From assembly GCF_900103955.1 (NCBI RefSeq), contig NZ_FNIL01000014.1, positions 32,001-80,048 on the forward strand: a stretch of DNA of 48,048 nt, read 5' to 3'. Origin of the DNA: Alkalicoccus daliensis (GTDB lineage: Bacteria; Bacillota; Bacilli; Bacillales; Salisediminibacteriaceae). This document shows, one piece after another, positions 34,570 to 45,016 of this stretch. Positions within the stretch are counted from its first letter, which is position 1. Every line of letters starts with the position of its first letter. Under the pieces are notes generated by a model. That model saw nothing but the letters and a program-made list of their open reading frames with translations. It was not told where the DNA came from and searched no databases. A program made the position numbers and the translations under genes.

Positions 34570-35508
34570 ATGGCAGAAGTAACAGCAGAAGGCTTGATGG
34601 AGGAATTTCAATTAACTTTAGTAAATGACGAGGAATCTGTAACTTTCCGTCCGATTACTACGAGCGATATTTCACGTCCGGGGATGGAAATGGCAGGTTA
34701 TTTTACATACTATCCAGCGAAACGAATTCAGCTTTTAGGGAAAACGGAAATGTCTTTTTATGAACAATTAAGCACGGAAGATCAGCAGGATCGCATGAAA
34801 AGACTTTGCACCTATGACACTCCTGCGATTATCCTGTCAAGGGGTATTGATGTACCTGAGGCGTTAAAAGAAGCAGCGAATGAAGTCGGCGTACCTGTAT
34901 TTTCCACGCAGATTTCCACAACCCGGCTCAGCAGTAAGCTGACAATCTTTTTGGAGAGCAAGCTTGCCCCAATGACTGCACTTCATGGGGTTCTTATTGA
35001 TATATACGGTATAGGAGTTTTAATTACCGGCTCAAGCGGTGTAGGTAAAAGTGAAACAGCGCTCGACCTGGTAAGACGTGGACACAGGCTGGTAGCAGAT
35101 GATTCTGTGGAAATTCGCCAGGAACAGGATGGGGTGCTCGTCGGAAAAGCGCCGGAGCTGATTCGTCATCTTCTGGAAATCCGCGGGCTGGGTATCATTA
35201 ACGTGATGACGTTGTTTGGTGCCGGCTCAGTACGTAATGAAAAAAGAATTGGTCTTGGGATTGACCTTGAAGCATGGGACCAAAAGAAGCAGTATGACCG
35301 TCTTGGACTCGACGAAGATTATCTGCAGATTCTGGATACAGATCTTCCAAAGCTGACAGTACCGGTACGTCCAGGAAGAAACCTTGCTGTTATCATTGAA
35401 GTAGCGGCAATGAACTTCCGCTTGAAGCGAATGGGAATCAACGCAGCGGAGCAGTTTTCAGAGCGCCTCACCTCCGTAATCGAAGAAAGTGATCATGATA
35501 ACGATTAA
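34570..35508 (+). CDS. hprK: HPr kinase/phosphorylase
   Basis: Bifunctional enzyme that phosphorylates HPr on Ser46 with ATP or PPi and reverses it by phosphorolysis, releasing PPi. This is the switch for CcpA-dependent carbon catabolite control. The 312 residues contain the N-terminal domain (1-128), Walker A GSSGVGKS (154-161), the catalytic H140 and D179 region, and the family signature [11 protein letters not shown] (201-211). ATG 34570 follows GAGAGGAGAG. A possible extended -10 (34520-34528) has only a weak -35. It opens the hprK-lgt-yvoD-ppaX-yvoF cluster, with ppaX supplying the matching pyrophosphatase. Confidence 0.97.
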   Translation: MAEVTAEGLMEEFQLTLVNDEESVTFRPITTSDISRPGMEMAGYFTYYPAKRIQLLGKTEMSFYEQLSTEDQQDRMKRLCTYDTPAIILSRGIDVPEALKEAANEVGVPVFSTQISTTRLSSKLTIFLESKLAPMTALHGVLIDIYGIGVLITGSSGVGKSETALDLVRRGHRLVADDSVEIRQEQDGVLVGKAPELIRHLLEIRGLGIINVMTLFGAGSVRNEKRIGLGIDLEAWDQKKQYDRLGLDEDYLQILDTDLPKLTVPVRPGRNLAVIIEVAAMNFRLKRMGINAAEQFSERLTSVIEESDHDND

Positions 35509-35644
35509 TATTAATATAGAAAGCTAACTTCATAGGAATATTAAAGTATTTTCAGCAGATGATGCTTTCTAAGCGATCCTGTAGTTTGACTAAATGATAA
35601 GATACCATTATTTCTTACACGTAAATAAAAGGTATTCCGCAGTG

Positions 35645-35761
35645 GCAAGGTGTTATTTCGAGACGCCTGTGGAAAAAGAAAGTTTGAAGATCACCCCGGT
35701 GTTCTTCCCGGGGAAGCTGAAAGCTTTCTCCACGGCAAGCGAAGAAATAGAAACCGCAGCC
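35645..35761 (+). repeat. Intergenic repeat module 2, second full copy
   Basis: In the gene-free gap 35509-35918. The stem GTGGA/TCCAC (35669-35673 with 35729-35733) shows a paired change against GCGGA/TCCGC in the first copy, and the apical hairpin is CCCCGG/CCGGGG (35694-35699 with 35708-35713). The flank at 35514-35530 (TATAGAAAGCTAACTT) resembles the junction in front of copy C (33770-33786) and may be a module 1 remnant. The rest of the gap (35762-35918) is AT-rich and shows no clear promoter. Confidence 0.72.
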
Positions 35762-35918
35762 ACTGTATTACTGTCTCTTATAGGTGAATTTTTTCAATTA
35801 AATAGATAATCAACAGACATGATATTCGAACTTATCTACACTCTGAACTGCTAATGAAGCAGCTTTCATAAAATTGAAATCACCATTGCAGATAAAATAA
35901 TTGAACGAGGTGAAAGAA

Positions 35919-36731
35919 GTGCTGCTATCTACTCAGCCATTGAATCCAGTGGCATTTGAACTGGGACCCATTACAGTTTTCTGGTATGGAATTTTAATAG
36001 GACTAGGTGCCTTTCTGGGGTATCTGCTTGCAAATCATGAAGCAAAAAAACGAGGTCTGCCTGATGATCTGCTGGCAGACCTGCTTATGTTTGCACTTCC
36101 CGCTGCGATTATCGGAGCAAGAATATATTATGTAATCTTTCGCTGGGATCAATTTGCAGATGATCCGATCAGTGTCTTGTATATCTGGGAGGGCGGTATT
36201 GCAATACACGGAGCATTAATCGCCTCTGTTATTACAGGATTAATCTTCGCAAAAAAGCGGGGAGTCTCTTTCTGGAAACTGGCAGATATTACTGCACCCG
36301 GTATTCTGCTCGGCCAGGCAATCGGCCGCTGGGGAAATTTCATGAATCAGGAAGTCTACGGCGGAGAGGTTTCCCGTGGATTTTTAGAGAGTTTACTGCT
36401 TCCTGAATTTATTATCAACCAGATGTTTATTGACGGTGCTTATCACCATCCTACCTTTTTATATGAATCGATCTGGAATATACTCGGGGTGGCTCTGTTG
36501 TTATACCTGCGGCGCGTAAATCTGCGGCGCGGAGAGATGTTCTTAACGTATGTAATTTATTATTCCATTGGAAGACTTATTATCGAAGGAATCCGCACGG
36601 ACTATCTGCTTCTGTTCGGAACACTGCGGACTGCGCAGGTATTATCAATTATTCTTATCGTTGGCGGAATCGCCTTGATTCTTTACCGGAGAAAGGCTGG
36701 CCTTGCAGACAAGCGATATCTAGATGATTAA
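35919..36731 (+). CDS. lgt: Prolipoprotein diacylglyceryl transferase
   Basis: Membrane enzyme that moves diacylglycerol from phosphatidylglycerol to the lipobox cysteine, the first step of lipoprotein maturation (needed for example by cytochrome c551 in this window). The 270 residues have seven membrane helices and the Lgt signature [10 protein letters not shown] (136-145, catalytic-region R137), with the conserved H97 in GGIAIHGA. I chose GTG 35919 because GAGGTGA lies just upstream; TTG 35901 would place six residues in front of the family start. It lies 17 bp upstream of yvoD and is probably co-transcribed with it. Confidence 0.96.
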   Translation: MLLSTQPLNPVAFELGPITVFWYGILIGLGAFLGYLLANHEAKKRGLPDDLLADLLMFALPAAIIGARIYYVIFRWDQFADDPISVLYIWEGGIAIHGALIASVITGLIFAKKRGVSFWKLADITAPGILLGQAIGRWGNFMNQEVYGGEVSRGFLESLLLPEFIINQMFIDGAYHHPTFLYESIWNILGVALLLYLRRVNLRRGEMFLTYVIYYSIGRLIIEGIRTDYLLLFGTLRTAQVLSIILIVGGIALILYRRKAGLADKRYLDD

Positions 36732-36748
36732 AGGAAGGATGCTTTAGA

Positions 36749-37711
36749 ATGCAAACCTTAAAACAAGGGCTGCTTGTCGGGCTGCAGACAACCTGGAAGC
36801 TCGGGAAAATAATCTTTCCAATAACACTTATTGTAACGATGCTCAGCCAGACGTTCGTAATGGACTGGCTGACGCGGGTTCTATCTCCGCTGATGGGCTG
36901 GATTGGGCTGCCTGGAGAAGCTGCCATCCCATTAGTCCTTGGAAATGTGCTGAATTTATATGCTGCAATCGGTGCGATGCTGACAATGGATCTGACGGTA
37001 AAGGAAGTGTTTATCCTTGCAGTCATGCTGTCGTTTTCCCATAATTTATTTGTAGAGTCCGCCGTGGCAAAGCAAGTCGGTCTGAGCATAAGTGTCGTTC
37101 TTGCAGTCAGAATAGGACTCGCCTTATTTTCTGCCTGGCTGATCCACCTTGTCTGGCAGGGCGGAGCAGAACGGGCGAGCTATGGTTTTGTCCCTGCAGG
37201 CCCCTCAGAAGTGGAAGGGTTCGGTGCTATCGTCATGTACGGGGTGGAAAGTGCTTTGATTGGGATACTGCAGCTGGCCGTCATTGTGATTCCTATTATG
37301 ATATTCGTGCAGATAATGAAAGATATGAGATGGCTGCCGGTGTTCTCCCGCTGGATGACGCCTTTTACAAAAGTACTTGGGGTGAAATCCAATACTTCCA
37401 CCACGCTTGCAGCAGGTCTGTTATTTGGGTTGGCTTACGGCGCAGGCGTAATGATTCAGGCAGTAAAAGAAGATGGCGTGGAGAAAAAAGACCTTTATCT
37501 TGTGTTCATTTTTCTCGTGGCCTGTCACGCAGTAATTGAAGATACACTGCTGTTTGCGCCGCTCGGCATTCCGCTCTGGCCGCTTCTGCTTATCCGCTTG
37601 ATTACCGCAATATTATTAACGATCGCCGTAGCTTTTGTATGGAACCGGCTAGAAAAACAGCCCCCGGATACTGAATATGAAGATGTCCCATCTGCTTCCT
37701 CAGACCGCTAA
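36749..37711 (+). CDS. yvoD: Nucleoside-recognition (Gate) domain membrane protein (YvoD-like)
   Basis: A 320-residue polytopic membrane protein with two Gate (nucleoside recognition) repeats, about residues 15-120 and 165-280, each rich in small residues (SPLMGWIGLPGEAAIPLVLG in the first, VKSNTSTTLAAGLLFGLAYG in the second). Such proteins also occur in sporulation (SpmA/SpmB) and in FeoB. The transported compound is unknown to me. ATG 36749 follows AAAGGAAGG, 17 bp after lgt. It keeps its B. subtilis position. Confidence 0.9.
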   Translation: MQTLKQGLLVGLQTTWKLGKIIFPITLIVTMLSQTFVMDWLTRVLSPLMGWIGLPGEAAIPLVLGNVLNLYAAIGAMLTMDLTVKEVFILAVMLSFSHNLFVESAVAKQVGLSISVVLAVRIGLALFSAWLIHLVWQGGAERASYGFVPAGPSEVEGFGAIVMYGVESALIGILQLAVIVIPIMIFVQIMKDMRWLPVFSRWMTPFTKVLGVKSNTSTTLAAGLLFGLAYGAGVMIQAVKEDGVEKKDLYLVFIFLVACHAVIEDTLLFAPLGIPLWPLLLIRLITAILLTIAVAFVWNRLEKQPPDTEYEDVPSASSDR

Positions 37712-37731
37712 TTTTAAAGGAGTTTTTATAT

Positions 37732-38394
37732 ATGACGAATAAAATAGATACAATCTTATTTGACCTGGATGGTACGCTCATTAATACAATTGATTTGATT
37801 GTTGCTTCATTTGAGCATACCCTGGAGGAATATTTCCCGGGAAAGTATGAGCGGAATGATATTCCTTCGTTTATAGGCCCGCCCTTATCTGAAACTTTTG
37901 AGCGGATGAATCCGGATCATGTAGATGAAATGATAGATGTATACCGAAAGTTTAACCACGCAAATCATGATTCACTTGTAACGGAATACGAAGGTGTAAA
38001 AGAAACTTTGGATAAGCTGCAGGAACAGGGCTATGCTATGGCAGTAGTTACTACGAAAAAAAGAGATACAGCGCTGAAAGGGCTGCAGCTGATGGGAATG
38101 GAAGAATACTTTCCGGTAGTAGTGTCTCTTGATGAAGTAACCCGATACAAACCGGACCCGGAACCTTTAATGCTTGCACTGGAGCAGCTGAATAAATCTC
38201 CGGAACAGGCAGTCATGGTAGGAGACAGTGAACATGATATTCTCGCGGGAAAAAATACAGGCACACTTTCTGCAGGCGTATCCTGGTCTATCAAAGGGAA
38301 AGAATTCCTGGAAACGTTCGACCCGGATGTCATGCTTGAGAAGATGACAGATCTGCTTGATTATATGGAAAGTCTGGAAAAGCAAAGCGTTTAA
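37732..38394 (+). CDS. ppaX: Pyrophosphatase PpaX (HAD family)
   Basis: Hydrolyses pyrophosphate, thought to pull the HPr-Ser-P phosphorolysis by HprK forward. The 220 residues are a HAD fold with the nucleophile/acid pair D11 and D13 in FDLDGTLINT, the cap helices, motif II/III (TTKKRD, YKPDPEP) and motif IV GDSEHDI (about 163-169). ATG 37732 follows AAAGGAG. Placement in the hprK cluster, as in B. subtilis, separates it from the very similar phosphoglycolate phosphatases. Confidence 0.94.
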   Translation: MTNKIDTILFDLDGTLINTIDLIVASFEHTLEEYFPGKYERNDIPSFIGPPLSETFERMNPDHVDEMIDVYRKFNHANHDSLVTEYEGVKETLDKLQEQGYAMAVVTTKKRDTALKGLQLMGMEEYFPVVVSLDEVTRYKPDPEPLMLALEQLNKSPEQAVMVGDSEHDILAGKNTGTLSAGVSWSIKGKEFLETFDPDVMLEKMTDLLDYMESLEKQSV

Positions 38395-38480
38395 TACCAG
38401 CTGCAATGTTTATCGGAAGGAAACAGCAGAAAAGAAGCTGATCATATGAAATTCCATCACGACACGAGGAGGAAACGGCA

Positions 38481-38987
38481 ATGCCGCGAAATACAGAACG
38501 CTTTCCTGTGAAATCTGCAAATTCACTCTGGCACATTTATAAGACCGTACCGTTTCTAAAAGTGATGAAAAACTTTATTGTGATTCAGGCAGCACGGTAT
38601 ATGCCTTTTTTAGGTGTGAAAAACTGGCTTTACCGTACTTTTCTGCGCGCAGATATAGGCGATCAGGCAGCGATAGCTTTAATGGTGATGTTTGATGTCA
38701 TGTTTCCTGAAAAAATAAAGATAGGAAAAAATAGTGTGGTAGGATATAACACCACGATTCTGGCACATGAATATTTAATAAATGAATATCGTCTGGGAGA
38801 AGTACGCATCGGAGAAAACGTGATGATCGGAGCAAACACCACCATCCTGCCGGGAGTGACCATCGGGGACGGAGCGGTAGTTTCTGCAGCCACGCTGGTA
38901 CATAAAGATGTACCGGCAGGTGCGTTTGTCGGCGGCAATCCAATGCAGATCATCCGGACGAAAGATGAGCCAGCAGCTTCTGAATGA
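38481..38987 (+). CDS. yvoF: Hexapeptide-repeat acyltransferase (YvoF-like)
   Basis: A 168-residue left-handed beta-helix acyltransferase of the maltose/galactoside acetyltransferase type. Hexapeptide turns are visible from about 75 to 150 (KIGKNSVVGYNTTIL, VRIGENVMIGANTTILPGVT, IGDGAVVSAATLV, VPAGAFVGGNP), with the catalytic-type His in AHEYLINEY. The substrate is unknown. ATG 38481 follows AGGAGG by 8 nt. It follows ppaX after 86 bp and ends inside its own terminator hairpin. Confidence 0.92.
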   Translation: MPRNTERFPVKSANSLWHIYKTVPFLKVMKNFIVIQAARYMPFLGVKNWLYRTFLRADIGDQAAIALMVMFDVMFPEKIKIGKNSVVGYNTTILAHEYLINEYRLGEVRIGENVMIGANTTILPGVTIGDGAVVSAATLVHKDVPAGAFVGGNPMQIIRTKDEPAASE

Positions 38988-39004
38988 GCAGCTGGCTCCT
39001 ATTT
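38967..39004 (+). terminator. Terminator of the hprK-yvoF cluster, overlapping the yvoF stop codon
   Basis: GAGCCAGC (38967-38974) pairs with GCTGGCTC (38991-38998), with an inner AGCT pairing, followed by CTATTT. The 5' arm lies inside the coding region. Confidence 0.65.
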
Positions 39005-39091
39005 ATATAAATATTCATGCTTATTTATATAAATTAATATAGATTGTTGCCACAGAAAAAAATGAACTTTCTCATTACATATAGAAGTTGG

Positions 39092-39120
39092 TTGACGCAG
39101 GATAAATTGCCCTGTAAACT
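39092..39120 (+). promoter_or_regulatory. Sigma-A promoter of the histidine operon
   Basis: TTGACG (39092-39097), a 17-bp spacer and TAAACT (39115-39120). The leader of about 80 nt shows no T-box (no GGGTGGNACCGCG-type motif) and no run of His codons, so control is likely at the promoter or by HisZG feedback. Confidence 0.7.
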
Positions 39121-39203
39121 ATGTTTTAAGGTCTTTATCACTCTATCACGTTAGCACGGTAAAGTGAATCGGATATATATTGCTTACGGAAGGAATGGAA
39201 AAA

Positions 39204-40400
39204 ATGTCGAAACTATTTATGTTTGAAAAACCGCAGGGCATGCGAGACACGCTCCCGGAACTTTATCAGCTGAAAACGCAGGTGAAAAGCGCGGTCGCAG
39301 AAGAAATGAGACTGTGGGGCTACGAGAATGTGGAAACACCTACAGTAGAGTTTAACGAAACAGTAGGGGCAGCTTCCGCCATACTCGACCAGCAGCTGTT
39401 TAAACTGCTTGATCAGGAAGGAAACACACTCGTCCTCCGGCCGGACATGACTGCTCCTATTGCAAGAATTGCAGGATCGACTTTAAAAAACGTGAAGCGT
39501 CCGCTTCGCTTAACTTATGATGCACCGGTATTTCGTGCGCAGCAGTATGAAGGAGGAAAGCCGGCAGAATTTGAACAGGTGGGAGTGGAATTGATCGGAG
39601 ATGAATCTTCCAGTGCGGATGCAGAAGTTATTTCCTTAATGATCTCCTCTCTTCAGAAAGCGGAAGTTACTTCCTATCAGATCGCGATCGGACATGTTGG
39701 TTTCGTGAATGCCCTGCTGAAAGAAGTGCTCGGTAACGAGGAACGTGCCCAGGAATTCAGAAGGTATCTCTACGAAAAAAATTATGTCGGTTTCCGTAAA
39801 GCTGTCGACGAACTTCCACTTTCCTCTCTCGACAAGCGCAGGCTGCATGAGCTGCTCCGTTTAAAAGGCGGAAAAGATATCGTAGAAAAAGCGGAAAAAC
39901 TGACGGAATCAGAAGCAGGGAAAAAAGCACTCGAACAGCTGCAGAAACTCCTTCATATATTAGAAGACTATAATATGAGTGATCGCGTGTTAATAGATTT
40001 AAACCTGGTAATGCATATGAGCTATTACACCGGTACCGTATTTGAGGCATACAGCGAAGGGCTCGGCTATCCTCTCGGCGGAGGCGGCCGCTATGACCAG
40101 CTGCTTGCACAGTTTCATCATGCAGAGCCGGCAACAGGATTCGGTCTAAGGGTAGACCGGTTAACGGAAGCTCTCGGTAAAGCAAAACAAAAAGTAAAAA
40201 AAGATACCTGTATTATTTTCAGCAGTGAACGCCGGAAAGAAGCGATGGATGAAGCCAAAAAACAAAGAACAGAAGCGCGCTCGGTCGTGATGCAGGAAAT
40301 CACTGGGATTGAAGACGTAGATGCTTATTCAAAACAGTTTGAGGATGTAATTTATTATATTGGTTCAAACGGAAATGGGGGAGCTGGAGATGAGCAGTGA
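39204..40400 (+). CDS. hisZ: ATP phosphoribosyltransferase regulatory subunit
   Basis: A histidyl-tRNA-synthetase-like protein that has lost aminoacylation and instead activates the short HisG. The 398 residues carry class II synthetase features ([13 protein letters not shown] motif 2 region, [20 protein letters not shown] motif 3 region) but no anticodon-binding domain. ATG 39204 is set by GGAAGGAA at 8 nt; an ORF start at 39180 overlaps that site. First gene of the operon; it overlaps hisG by 11 bp, which suits 1:1 synthesis of the complex. Confidence 0.95.
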   Translation: MSKLFMFEKPQGMRDTLPELYQLKTQVKSAVAEEMRLWGYENVETPTVEFNETVGAASAILDQQLFKLLDQEGNTLVLRPDMTAPIARIAGSTLKNVKRPLRLTYDAPVFRAQQYEGGKPAEFEQVGVELIGDESSSADAEVISLMISSLQKAEVTSYQIAIGHVGFVNALLKEVLGNEERAQEFRRYLYEKNYVGFRKAVDELPLSSLDKRRLHELLRLKGGKDIVEKAEKLTESEAGKKALEQLQKLLHILEDYNMSDRVLIDLNLVMHMSYYTGTVFEAYSEGLGYPLGGGGRYDQLLAQFHHAEPATGFGLRVDRLTEALGKAKQKVKKDTCIIFSSERRKEAMDEAKKQRTEARSVVMQEITGIEDVDAYSKQFEDVIYYIGSNGNGGAGDEQ

Positions 40401-41034
40401 ACTGTTAACGGTGGCAATGCCAAAAGGAAGAATATTTGAAGAAGCAGTCGAACTGCTCCGGGAAGCAGGATATGACCTGCCGCCTGAATTCGACGATTCA
40501 AGAAAGCTGATTATTGAAGTTCCGCAATCCGGGATGCAGTTTATTCTGGCAAAACCGATGGATGTCCCGACTTATGTAGAACACGGCGTGGCAGACGTAG
40601 GTGTGGCGGGCAAAGATGTGATGATTGAAGAAGAAAGAGACGTGTATGAGGTACTGGATTTAAAAATCAGTTCCTGCTATATGGCAGTCGCAGCTCTTCC
40701 AACATACAGTCCAGGACGTGATGTTGCACCGAAAGTAGCCTCCAAATATCCTAAACTTACTTCAGATTATTTCCGCGAGCAGGGGGAACAGGTGGAAATC
40801 ATCAAATTAAACGGCTCTATTGAACTTGCCCCTATCGTAGGACTGGCAGACCGGATCGTGGATATTGTTTCCACCGGACAGACGCTGCGGGAAAACGGCC
40901 TGGTGGAAATTGAAACGATGATGCCAATTACTTCCCGTTTTATCGTGAATCCTGTCAGTTACCGTACGAAAGCAGCGCAGATTGATGATATGGTAGACCG
41001 CCTTTCTGTAGTGGTAAATAAGGAGAATGCCTGA
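40390..41034 (+). CDS. hisG: ATP phosphoribosyltransferase, short catalytic form
   Basis: Catalyses the first step of histidine biosynthesis: ATP plus PRPP gives phosphoribosyl-ATP. The 214 residues are the short form without the C-terminal regulatory domain, which is why hisZ is needed. Motifs: [12 protein letters not shown] at the start and [19 protein letters not shown] with [12 protein letters not shown], the PRPP-binding segment. ATG 40390 lies inside the end of hisZ and the stop shares a base with the hisD start. Confidence 0.97.
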   Translation: MSSELLTVAMPKGRIFEEAVELLREAGYDLPPEFDDSRKLIIEVPQSGMQFILAKPMDVPTYVEHGVADVGVAGKDVMIEEERDVYEVLDLKISSCYMAVAALPTYSPGRDVAPKVASKYPKLTSDYFREQGEQVEIIKLNGSIELAPIVGLADRIVDIVSTGQTLRENGLVEIETMMPITSRFIVNPVSYRTKAAQIDDMVDRLSVVVNKENA

Positions 41035-42332
41035 TGAAAATCATTCCTTTAACAAAAGATATCACCTTGAAGCGTTCGATCGATCAAGGTACTTCAGCCC
41101 AGCGTGCCTCTGTACTTTCCATCTTAGAAGATGTAAGAGAAAATGGAGATACAGCGGTGCAGAAGTATACAGAGAAGTTTGATGAGGTCGCTTTAGCAGA
41201 TGCAAAAGTGACGGAGGAAGAAATCCACGATGCAGAAAAAAATGTGGATGATGAAACAAGAGCGATCATCCGGGAAGCGATTGCGAACATTCGTGATTTT
41301 CACGAGCGGCAGCGCCAGGAAACCTGGATTACAACGAAGCCGGATGGAACCATTCTCGGACAGAAAATAACGCCGCTGGAAGCAGTGGGGGTGTATGTGC
41401 CTGGGGGACGTGCGGCATATCCTTCTTCTATTCTAATGAATGTCATACCTGCGCAGGTAGCAGGGGTAGAAAGAATTGTCATGGTGTCCCCGCCGCAGAA
41501 AAACGGCAGACTGGAAGATATCGTGCTTGTAACGGCCCGGGAGCTTGGTGTCGAAGAAATCTATAAAGTTGGAGGCGCACAGGCAGTCGGAACCCTTGCC
41601 TATGGCACAGAAACGATTGCCCCGGTAGATAAAATAACAGGCCCGGGGAATATCTTTGTCGCGCTTGCGAAACAGCTTGTCTACGGCACAGTCGATATTG
41701 ATATGATTGCCGGGCCGAGCGAAGTAGTTGTTCTGGCAGATGCCTCCGGCCACGGGGACTACATTGCAGCCGACCTTCTCAGCCAGGCGGAGCATGATCC
41801 GATGTCTTCTGCGATACTTGTCACTACAAGCCAGGATGTAGCAGAAGAAACGCTGAAAGAAGTAGAACAGCAGCTGGAAACACTTCCTAAAAAAGATATT
41901 GCAGAAGCAGCAATCCGTGATTTCAGCAATATTTATGTAGCTGATAATTTAGCGCAGGCAATTGCAGCGGTGAATGAACTTGCTGCCGAGCATTTAGAGC
42001 TTCACGTCGCAAAGCCGTGGGACGTGATGGGAAAAATTAAGCATGCAGGAGCGATATTTATCGGGGAAAACAGCTCTGAACCGATCGGCGATTACTTTGC
42101 AGGACCGAATCACGTGCTCCCTACAAACGGGACAGCCCGTTTTTCCAGTCCTTTGAATGTAGAAGATTTCACGAAAAAATCCAGTATCATCGCCTACAGT
42201 GAGCAGGCCATGATTGAAAATGGAGAAAAAGTGGCAGCTTTTGCAAGACTTGAAAATTTAGAAGCACATGCACGAGCAGTAGAAATTCGTCTGGAGAAGG
42301 GAGCTCTCTATGGAAAAGAGAACAGCGAGTAA
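41034..42332 (+). CDS. hisD: Histidinol dehydrogenase
   Basis: Oxidises histidinol to histidine through histidinal with two NAD, in a zinc-dependent reaction. The 432 residues show the signature [20 protein letters not shown], the zinc-ligand segment LLSQAEHDP (Gln and His), the catalytic EHLELHV, and a conserved GAIFIG. ATG 41034 overlaps the hisG stop (TGATGA). It overlaps hisB by 23 bp. Confidence 0.97.
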   Translation: MKIIPLTKDITLKRSIDQGTSAQRASVLSILEDVRENGDTAVQKYTEKFDEVALADAKVTEEEIHDAEKNVDDETRAIIREAIANIRDFHERQRQETWITTKPDGTILGQKITPLEAVGVYVPGGRAAYPSSILMNVIPAQVAGVERIVMVSPPQKNGRLEDIVLVTARELGVEEIYKVGGAQAVGTLAYGTETIAPVDKITGPGNIFVALAKQLVYGTVDIDMIAGPSEVVVLADASGHGDYIAADLLSQAEHDPMSSAILVTTSQDVAEETLKEVEQQLETLPKKDIAEAAIRDFSNIYVADNLAQAIAAVNELAAEHLELHVAKPWDVMGKIKHAGAIFIGENSSEPIGDYFAGPNHVLPTNGTARFSSPLNVEDFTKKSSIIAYSEQAMIENGEKVAAFARLENLEAHARAVEIRLEKGALYGKENSE

Positions 42333-42903
42333 AAAACGTGATACAAAAGAAACGCAGATTGAACTGACATTTACAATTGATGGTGAGGGAGAAGCGGAGT
42401 TAAATACGAATGTTCCTTTTATGTCCCACATGCTTGATTTATTTACGAGACACGGACTGTTCGATTTGAAGCTGAATGCGCACGGGGATGTGGACATTGA
42501 TGACCATCATACGACAGAAGATATCGGAATCGTGCTTGGTACGGCACTCGGTGAAGCACTTGGAGATAAAAAAGGCATCCGACGTTACGGCTCTGCATTT
42601 GTTCCGATGGATGATGCACTGGCGCACGTAGTGATTGATTTAAGCAACCGTCCGCATTTCGAGTTAAAAGGAGAAATCCCGCACCGGAAGCTGGGAACAT
42701 TTGATACAGAGCTGATTGAAGAATTTTTATGGAAGCTGGCACTGGAAGCTCGCATGAATCTTCACGTAAATATACATTACGGCACAAATGCACACCATGT
42801 AATTGAAGCAATATTTAAAGCGCTGGGCCGTGCACTGGATGAAGCAACCATGCTCGACCCAAGAGTAAAGGGTGTACCTTCTACGAAAGGAAGTTTGTCA
42901 TGA
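42310..42903 (+). CDS. hisB: Imidazoleglycerol-phosphate dehydratase
   Basis: Removes water from imidazole glycerol phosphate to give imidazole acetol phosphate, with two manganese ions. The 197 residues are the monofunctional form without the phosphatase domain of enteric HisB; the histidinol-phosphate phosphatase must be encoded elsewhere. Metal-binding motifs: [11 protein letters not shown] and [10 protein letters not shown], with [11 protein letters not shown] near the start. ATG 42310 follows GAAGGGAG and lies within the end of hisD. Its stop overlaps hisH (ATGA). Confidence 0.97.
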   Translation: MEKRTASKKRDTKETQIELTFTIDGEGEAELNTNVPFMSHMLDLFTRHGLFDLKLNAHGDVDIDDHHTTEDIGIVLGTALGEALGDKKGIRRYGSAFVPMDDALAHVVIDLSNRPHFELKGEIPHRKLGTFDTELIEEFLWKLALEARMNLHVNIHYGTNAHHVIEAIFKALGRALDEATMLDPRVKGVPSTKGSLS

Positions 42904-43526
42904 TCGGGATCATTGACTACGGAATGGGAAATCTGCACAGTGTAACAAAAGCATTGGAGCGTTTGGGCCACACACCATTTTTATCAGAGCATGCGGAAGA
43001 TCTGGCGAAAGCAGACATGCTGATTCTGCCGGGAGTAGGGGCATTTAAAGACGGTATGGCTGAATTGGAGAAGCGGGGACTCGATACTTTCGTGAAGCAA
43101 TGGACAGAAGACGGAAAACCGCTGCTTGGAATCTGTCTTGGAATGCAGCTTCTTTTTGAAGAAAGTGAAGAGAACGGCAACACGAAGGGGCTGGGACTTC
43201 TTCCCGGCCGCGCCATTCATTTTCCTGCAGGAAAAGTAAAAGTACCTCATATGGGCTGGAATCAGCTTATTTTCAAACAGCCGGAACACCCTATCCTGAA
43301 AGAAGTAGAAGAGGGTCACGTTTATTTTGTTCATTCCTATTTTGTGAAGGCTGATACAGAGGATATTCTCGTCGCTTCGACGGATTATGCAAATGAACAG
43401 GTTTCTGCAGTAGTAGCGAAGGATAATATCTGGGCGACACAGTTTCACCCGGAGAAAAGCAGTTCTGTAGGAGTCAGCATGCTGAAAAACTTTGTAGAAC
43501 AGAAAGGAGGCGTACGTGTTGAGTAA
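42900..43526 (+). CDS. hisH: Imidazole glycerol phosphate synthase, glutaminase subunit
   Basis: Class I glutamine amidotransferase that feeds ammonia to HisF. The 208 residues have the nucleophile C79 in GICLGMQLL and the His/Glu pair in TQFHPEKS near residue 187, with the oxyanion-type PGVGAF near 44-49. ATG 42900 overlaps the hisB stop and its end overlaps hisA by 11 bp. Confidence 0.97.
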   Translation: MIGIIDYGMGNLHSVTKALERLGHTPFLSEHAEDLAKADMLILPGVGAFKDGMAELEKRGLDTFVKQWTEDGKPLLGICLGMQLLFEESEENGNTKGLGLLPGRAIHFPAGKVKVPHMGWNQLIFKQPEHPILKEVEEGHVYFVHSYFVKADTEDILVASTDYANEQVSAVVAKDNIWATQFHPEKSSSVGVSMLKNFVEQKGGVRVE

Positions 43527-44256
43527 ATTCACTATTTATCCTGCGATCGATATGCGCGGCGGGAAGTGCGTCCGTCTGCTGCAGGGCGACTATGATAAAG
43601 AAACAGTTTATGGAGATTCTCCTTTTGAAATGGCAAAAGCATTTGCAGAAAAAGGAGCTTCCTGGATCCACATGGTCGATTTGGACGGGGCTAAAGCTGG
43701 AAAGCCTGTGAACCAGGAATATGTAATCCGTGCTGCAAAAGAGCTGGATGCAAATATTCAAATCGGCGGCGGAATCCGTACGCCGGAAGATGTGGCTGCA
43801 TATTTGGAAGCAGGAGTGGCACGCGTTATTTTAGGGAGCGCTGCAATTTCCGATCCGGATTTTGTTCAATCGATGCTCAATGAATACGGCGGAGAAAAAA
43901 TTGCAATTGGAATAGATGCGAGAGACGGATACGTAGCAACACACGGCTGGCTGGAAACTTCTGAAGTTCGTGCGGAAGAATTAGGAAAAGAGCTTGCAGA
44001 GGCGGGAGCGGAAACTTTTATTATGACGGATATTTCCCGTGACGGCATGATGTCCGGGCCAAACGTGGAAGCCATTGCAAGTCTCGGCCGTGCGACGGAA
44101 AAGCAGGTGATCGCTTCAGGCGGCGTAAGCAGCATGGCGGACCTGCAGGAGCTTTCTCAGTACAGCAGTAAAGGGATTTCCGGTGCAATTATCGGGAAAG
44201 CACTATATACAGACAAAATTGACCTTTCGCAGGCGTTGGCGGAGGTGGAGCGCTGA
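43516..44256 (+). CDS. hisA: ProFAR isomerase
   Basis: Isomerises ProFAR to PRFAR by an Amadori rearrangement in a TIM barrel. The 246 residues keep both catalytic aspartates: [14 protein letters not shown] (D12) and TDISRDGMM in the second half, plus phosphate-binding QIGGGIRT and ASGGVSS loops. The start is GTG 43516, five bases after AAAGGAGG; TTG 43519 has the better spacing (8 nt) and may be used. It overlaps hisH. Confidence 0.96.
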   Translation: MLSKFTIYPAIDMRGGKCVRLLQGDYDKETVYGDSPFEMAKAFAEKGASWIHMVDLDGAKAGKPVNQEYVIRAAKELDANIQIGGGIRTPEDVAAYLEAGVARVILGSAAISDPDFVQSMLNEYGGEKIAIGIDARDGYVATHGWLETSEVRAEELGKELAEAGAETFIMTDISRDGMMSGPNVEAIASLGRATEKQVIASGGVSSMADLQELSQYSSKGISGAIIGKALYTDKIDLSQALAEVER

Positions 44257-44257
44257 T

Positions 44258-45016
44258 ATGCTCACAAAACGAATTATTCCATGTCTGGATGTGAAAGAGG
44301 GACGCGTAGTTAAAGGCATACAATTTGTAAACCTCCGCGATGCGGGAGATCCTGTAGAGCTTGCTGCATTTTATGACGAACAGGGAGCAGATGAGCTTGT
44401 GTTCCTTGATATTTCAGCTTCCCATGAAGGCAGGGAAACAATGGTTGATGTTGTAGAACAGGTAGCAGGGAAACTTGCCATTCCTTTTACTGTAGGAGGC
44501 GGCATTAATGCTCTGGAGGATATGAAACGAATCCTGCGTGCAGGAGCAGATAAAGTATCTTTAAATACTGCAGCGGTGCTCCGTCCTGAGTTGATCAGGG
44601 AGGGAGCAGCATTTTTCGGCACACAGTGTATTGTTGTTGCGATAGATGCAAAATGGGATGATGCGCTTAATTCCTGGAGAGTGTATACGCACGGAGGCAG
44701 AAAGCCGACGGAACGCGAGGTAGTGGCTTGGGCAAAAGAAGCCGTCGCACAGGGCGCAGGAGAAATTCTGTTAACCAGCATGGACCAGGATGGAGAAAAA
44801 TCCGGCTTTGCAGAAGCACTGACGAAAACTGTGAGCGAAGCGGTAAGCGTCCCGGTCATTGCCTCCGGAGGGGCAGGAAATAAAGAGCATTTTGCCACGG
44901 TTTTTAACGAGGGCAAAGCAGATGCAGCGCTTGCTGCCTCCATCTTCCACTACCGCGAAACATCGGTGGCAGAAGTGAAAACGTATCTTAAAGAAAAGGG
45001 GCTCCCAATTCGATGA
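44258..45016 (+). CDS. hisF: Imidazole glycerol phosphate synthase, cyclase subunit
   Basis: Converts PRFAR and ammonia from HisH to imidazole glycerol phosphate and AICAR. The 252-residue TIM barrel has catalytic D11 in [15 protein letters not shown], the second Asp in [11 protein letters not shown], and phosphate loops TVGGGINA and ASGGAGN. ATG 44258 is one base after the hisA stop, with GGAGGTGGAG upstream; the open frame that begins at 44183 is not used. It overlaps hisI by 4 bp (ATGA). Confidence 0.97.
   Translation: MLTKRIIPCLDVKEGRVVKGIQFVNLRDAGDPVELAAFYDEQGADELVFLDISASHEGRETMVDVVEQVAGKLAIPFTVGGGINALEDMKRILRAGADKVSLNTAAVLRPELIREGAAFFGTQCIVVAIDAKWDDALNSWRVYTHGGRKPTEREVVAWAKEAVAQGAGEILLTSMDQDGEKSGFAEALTKTVSEAVSVPVIASGGAGNKEHFATVFNEGKADAALAASIFHYRETSVAEVKTYLKEKGLPIR

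Noticed and set aside
39000-39203. T-box riboswitch in the histidine operon leader
   Set aside because: The leader after the promoter is only about 80 nt and lacks the T-box sequence and an antiterminator/terminator pair.
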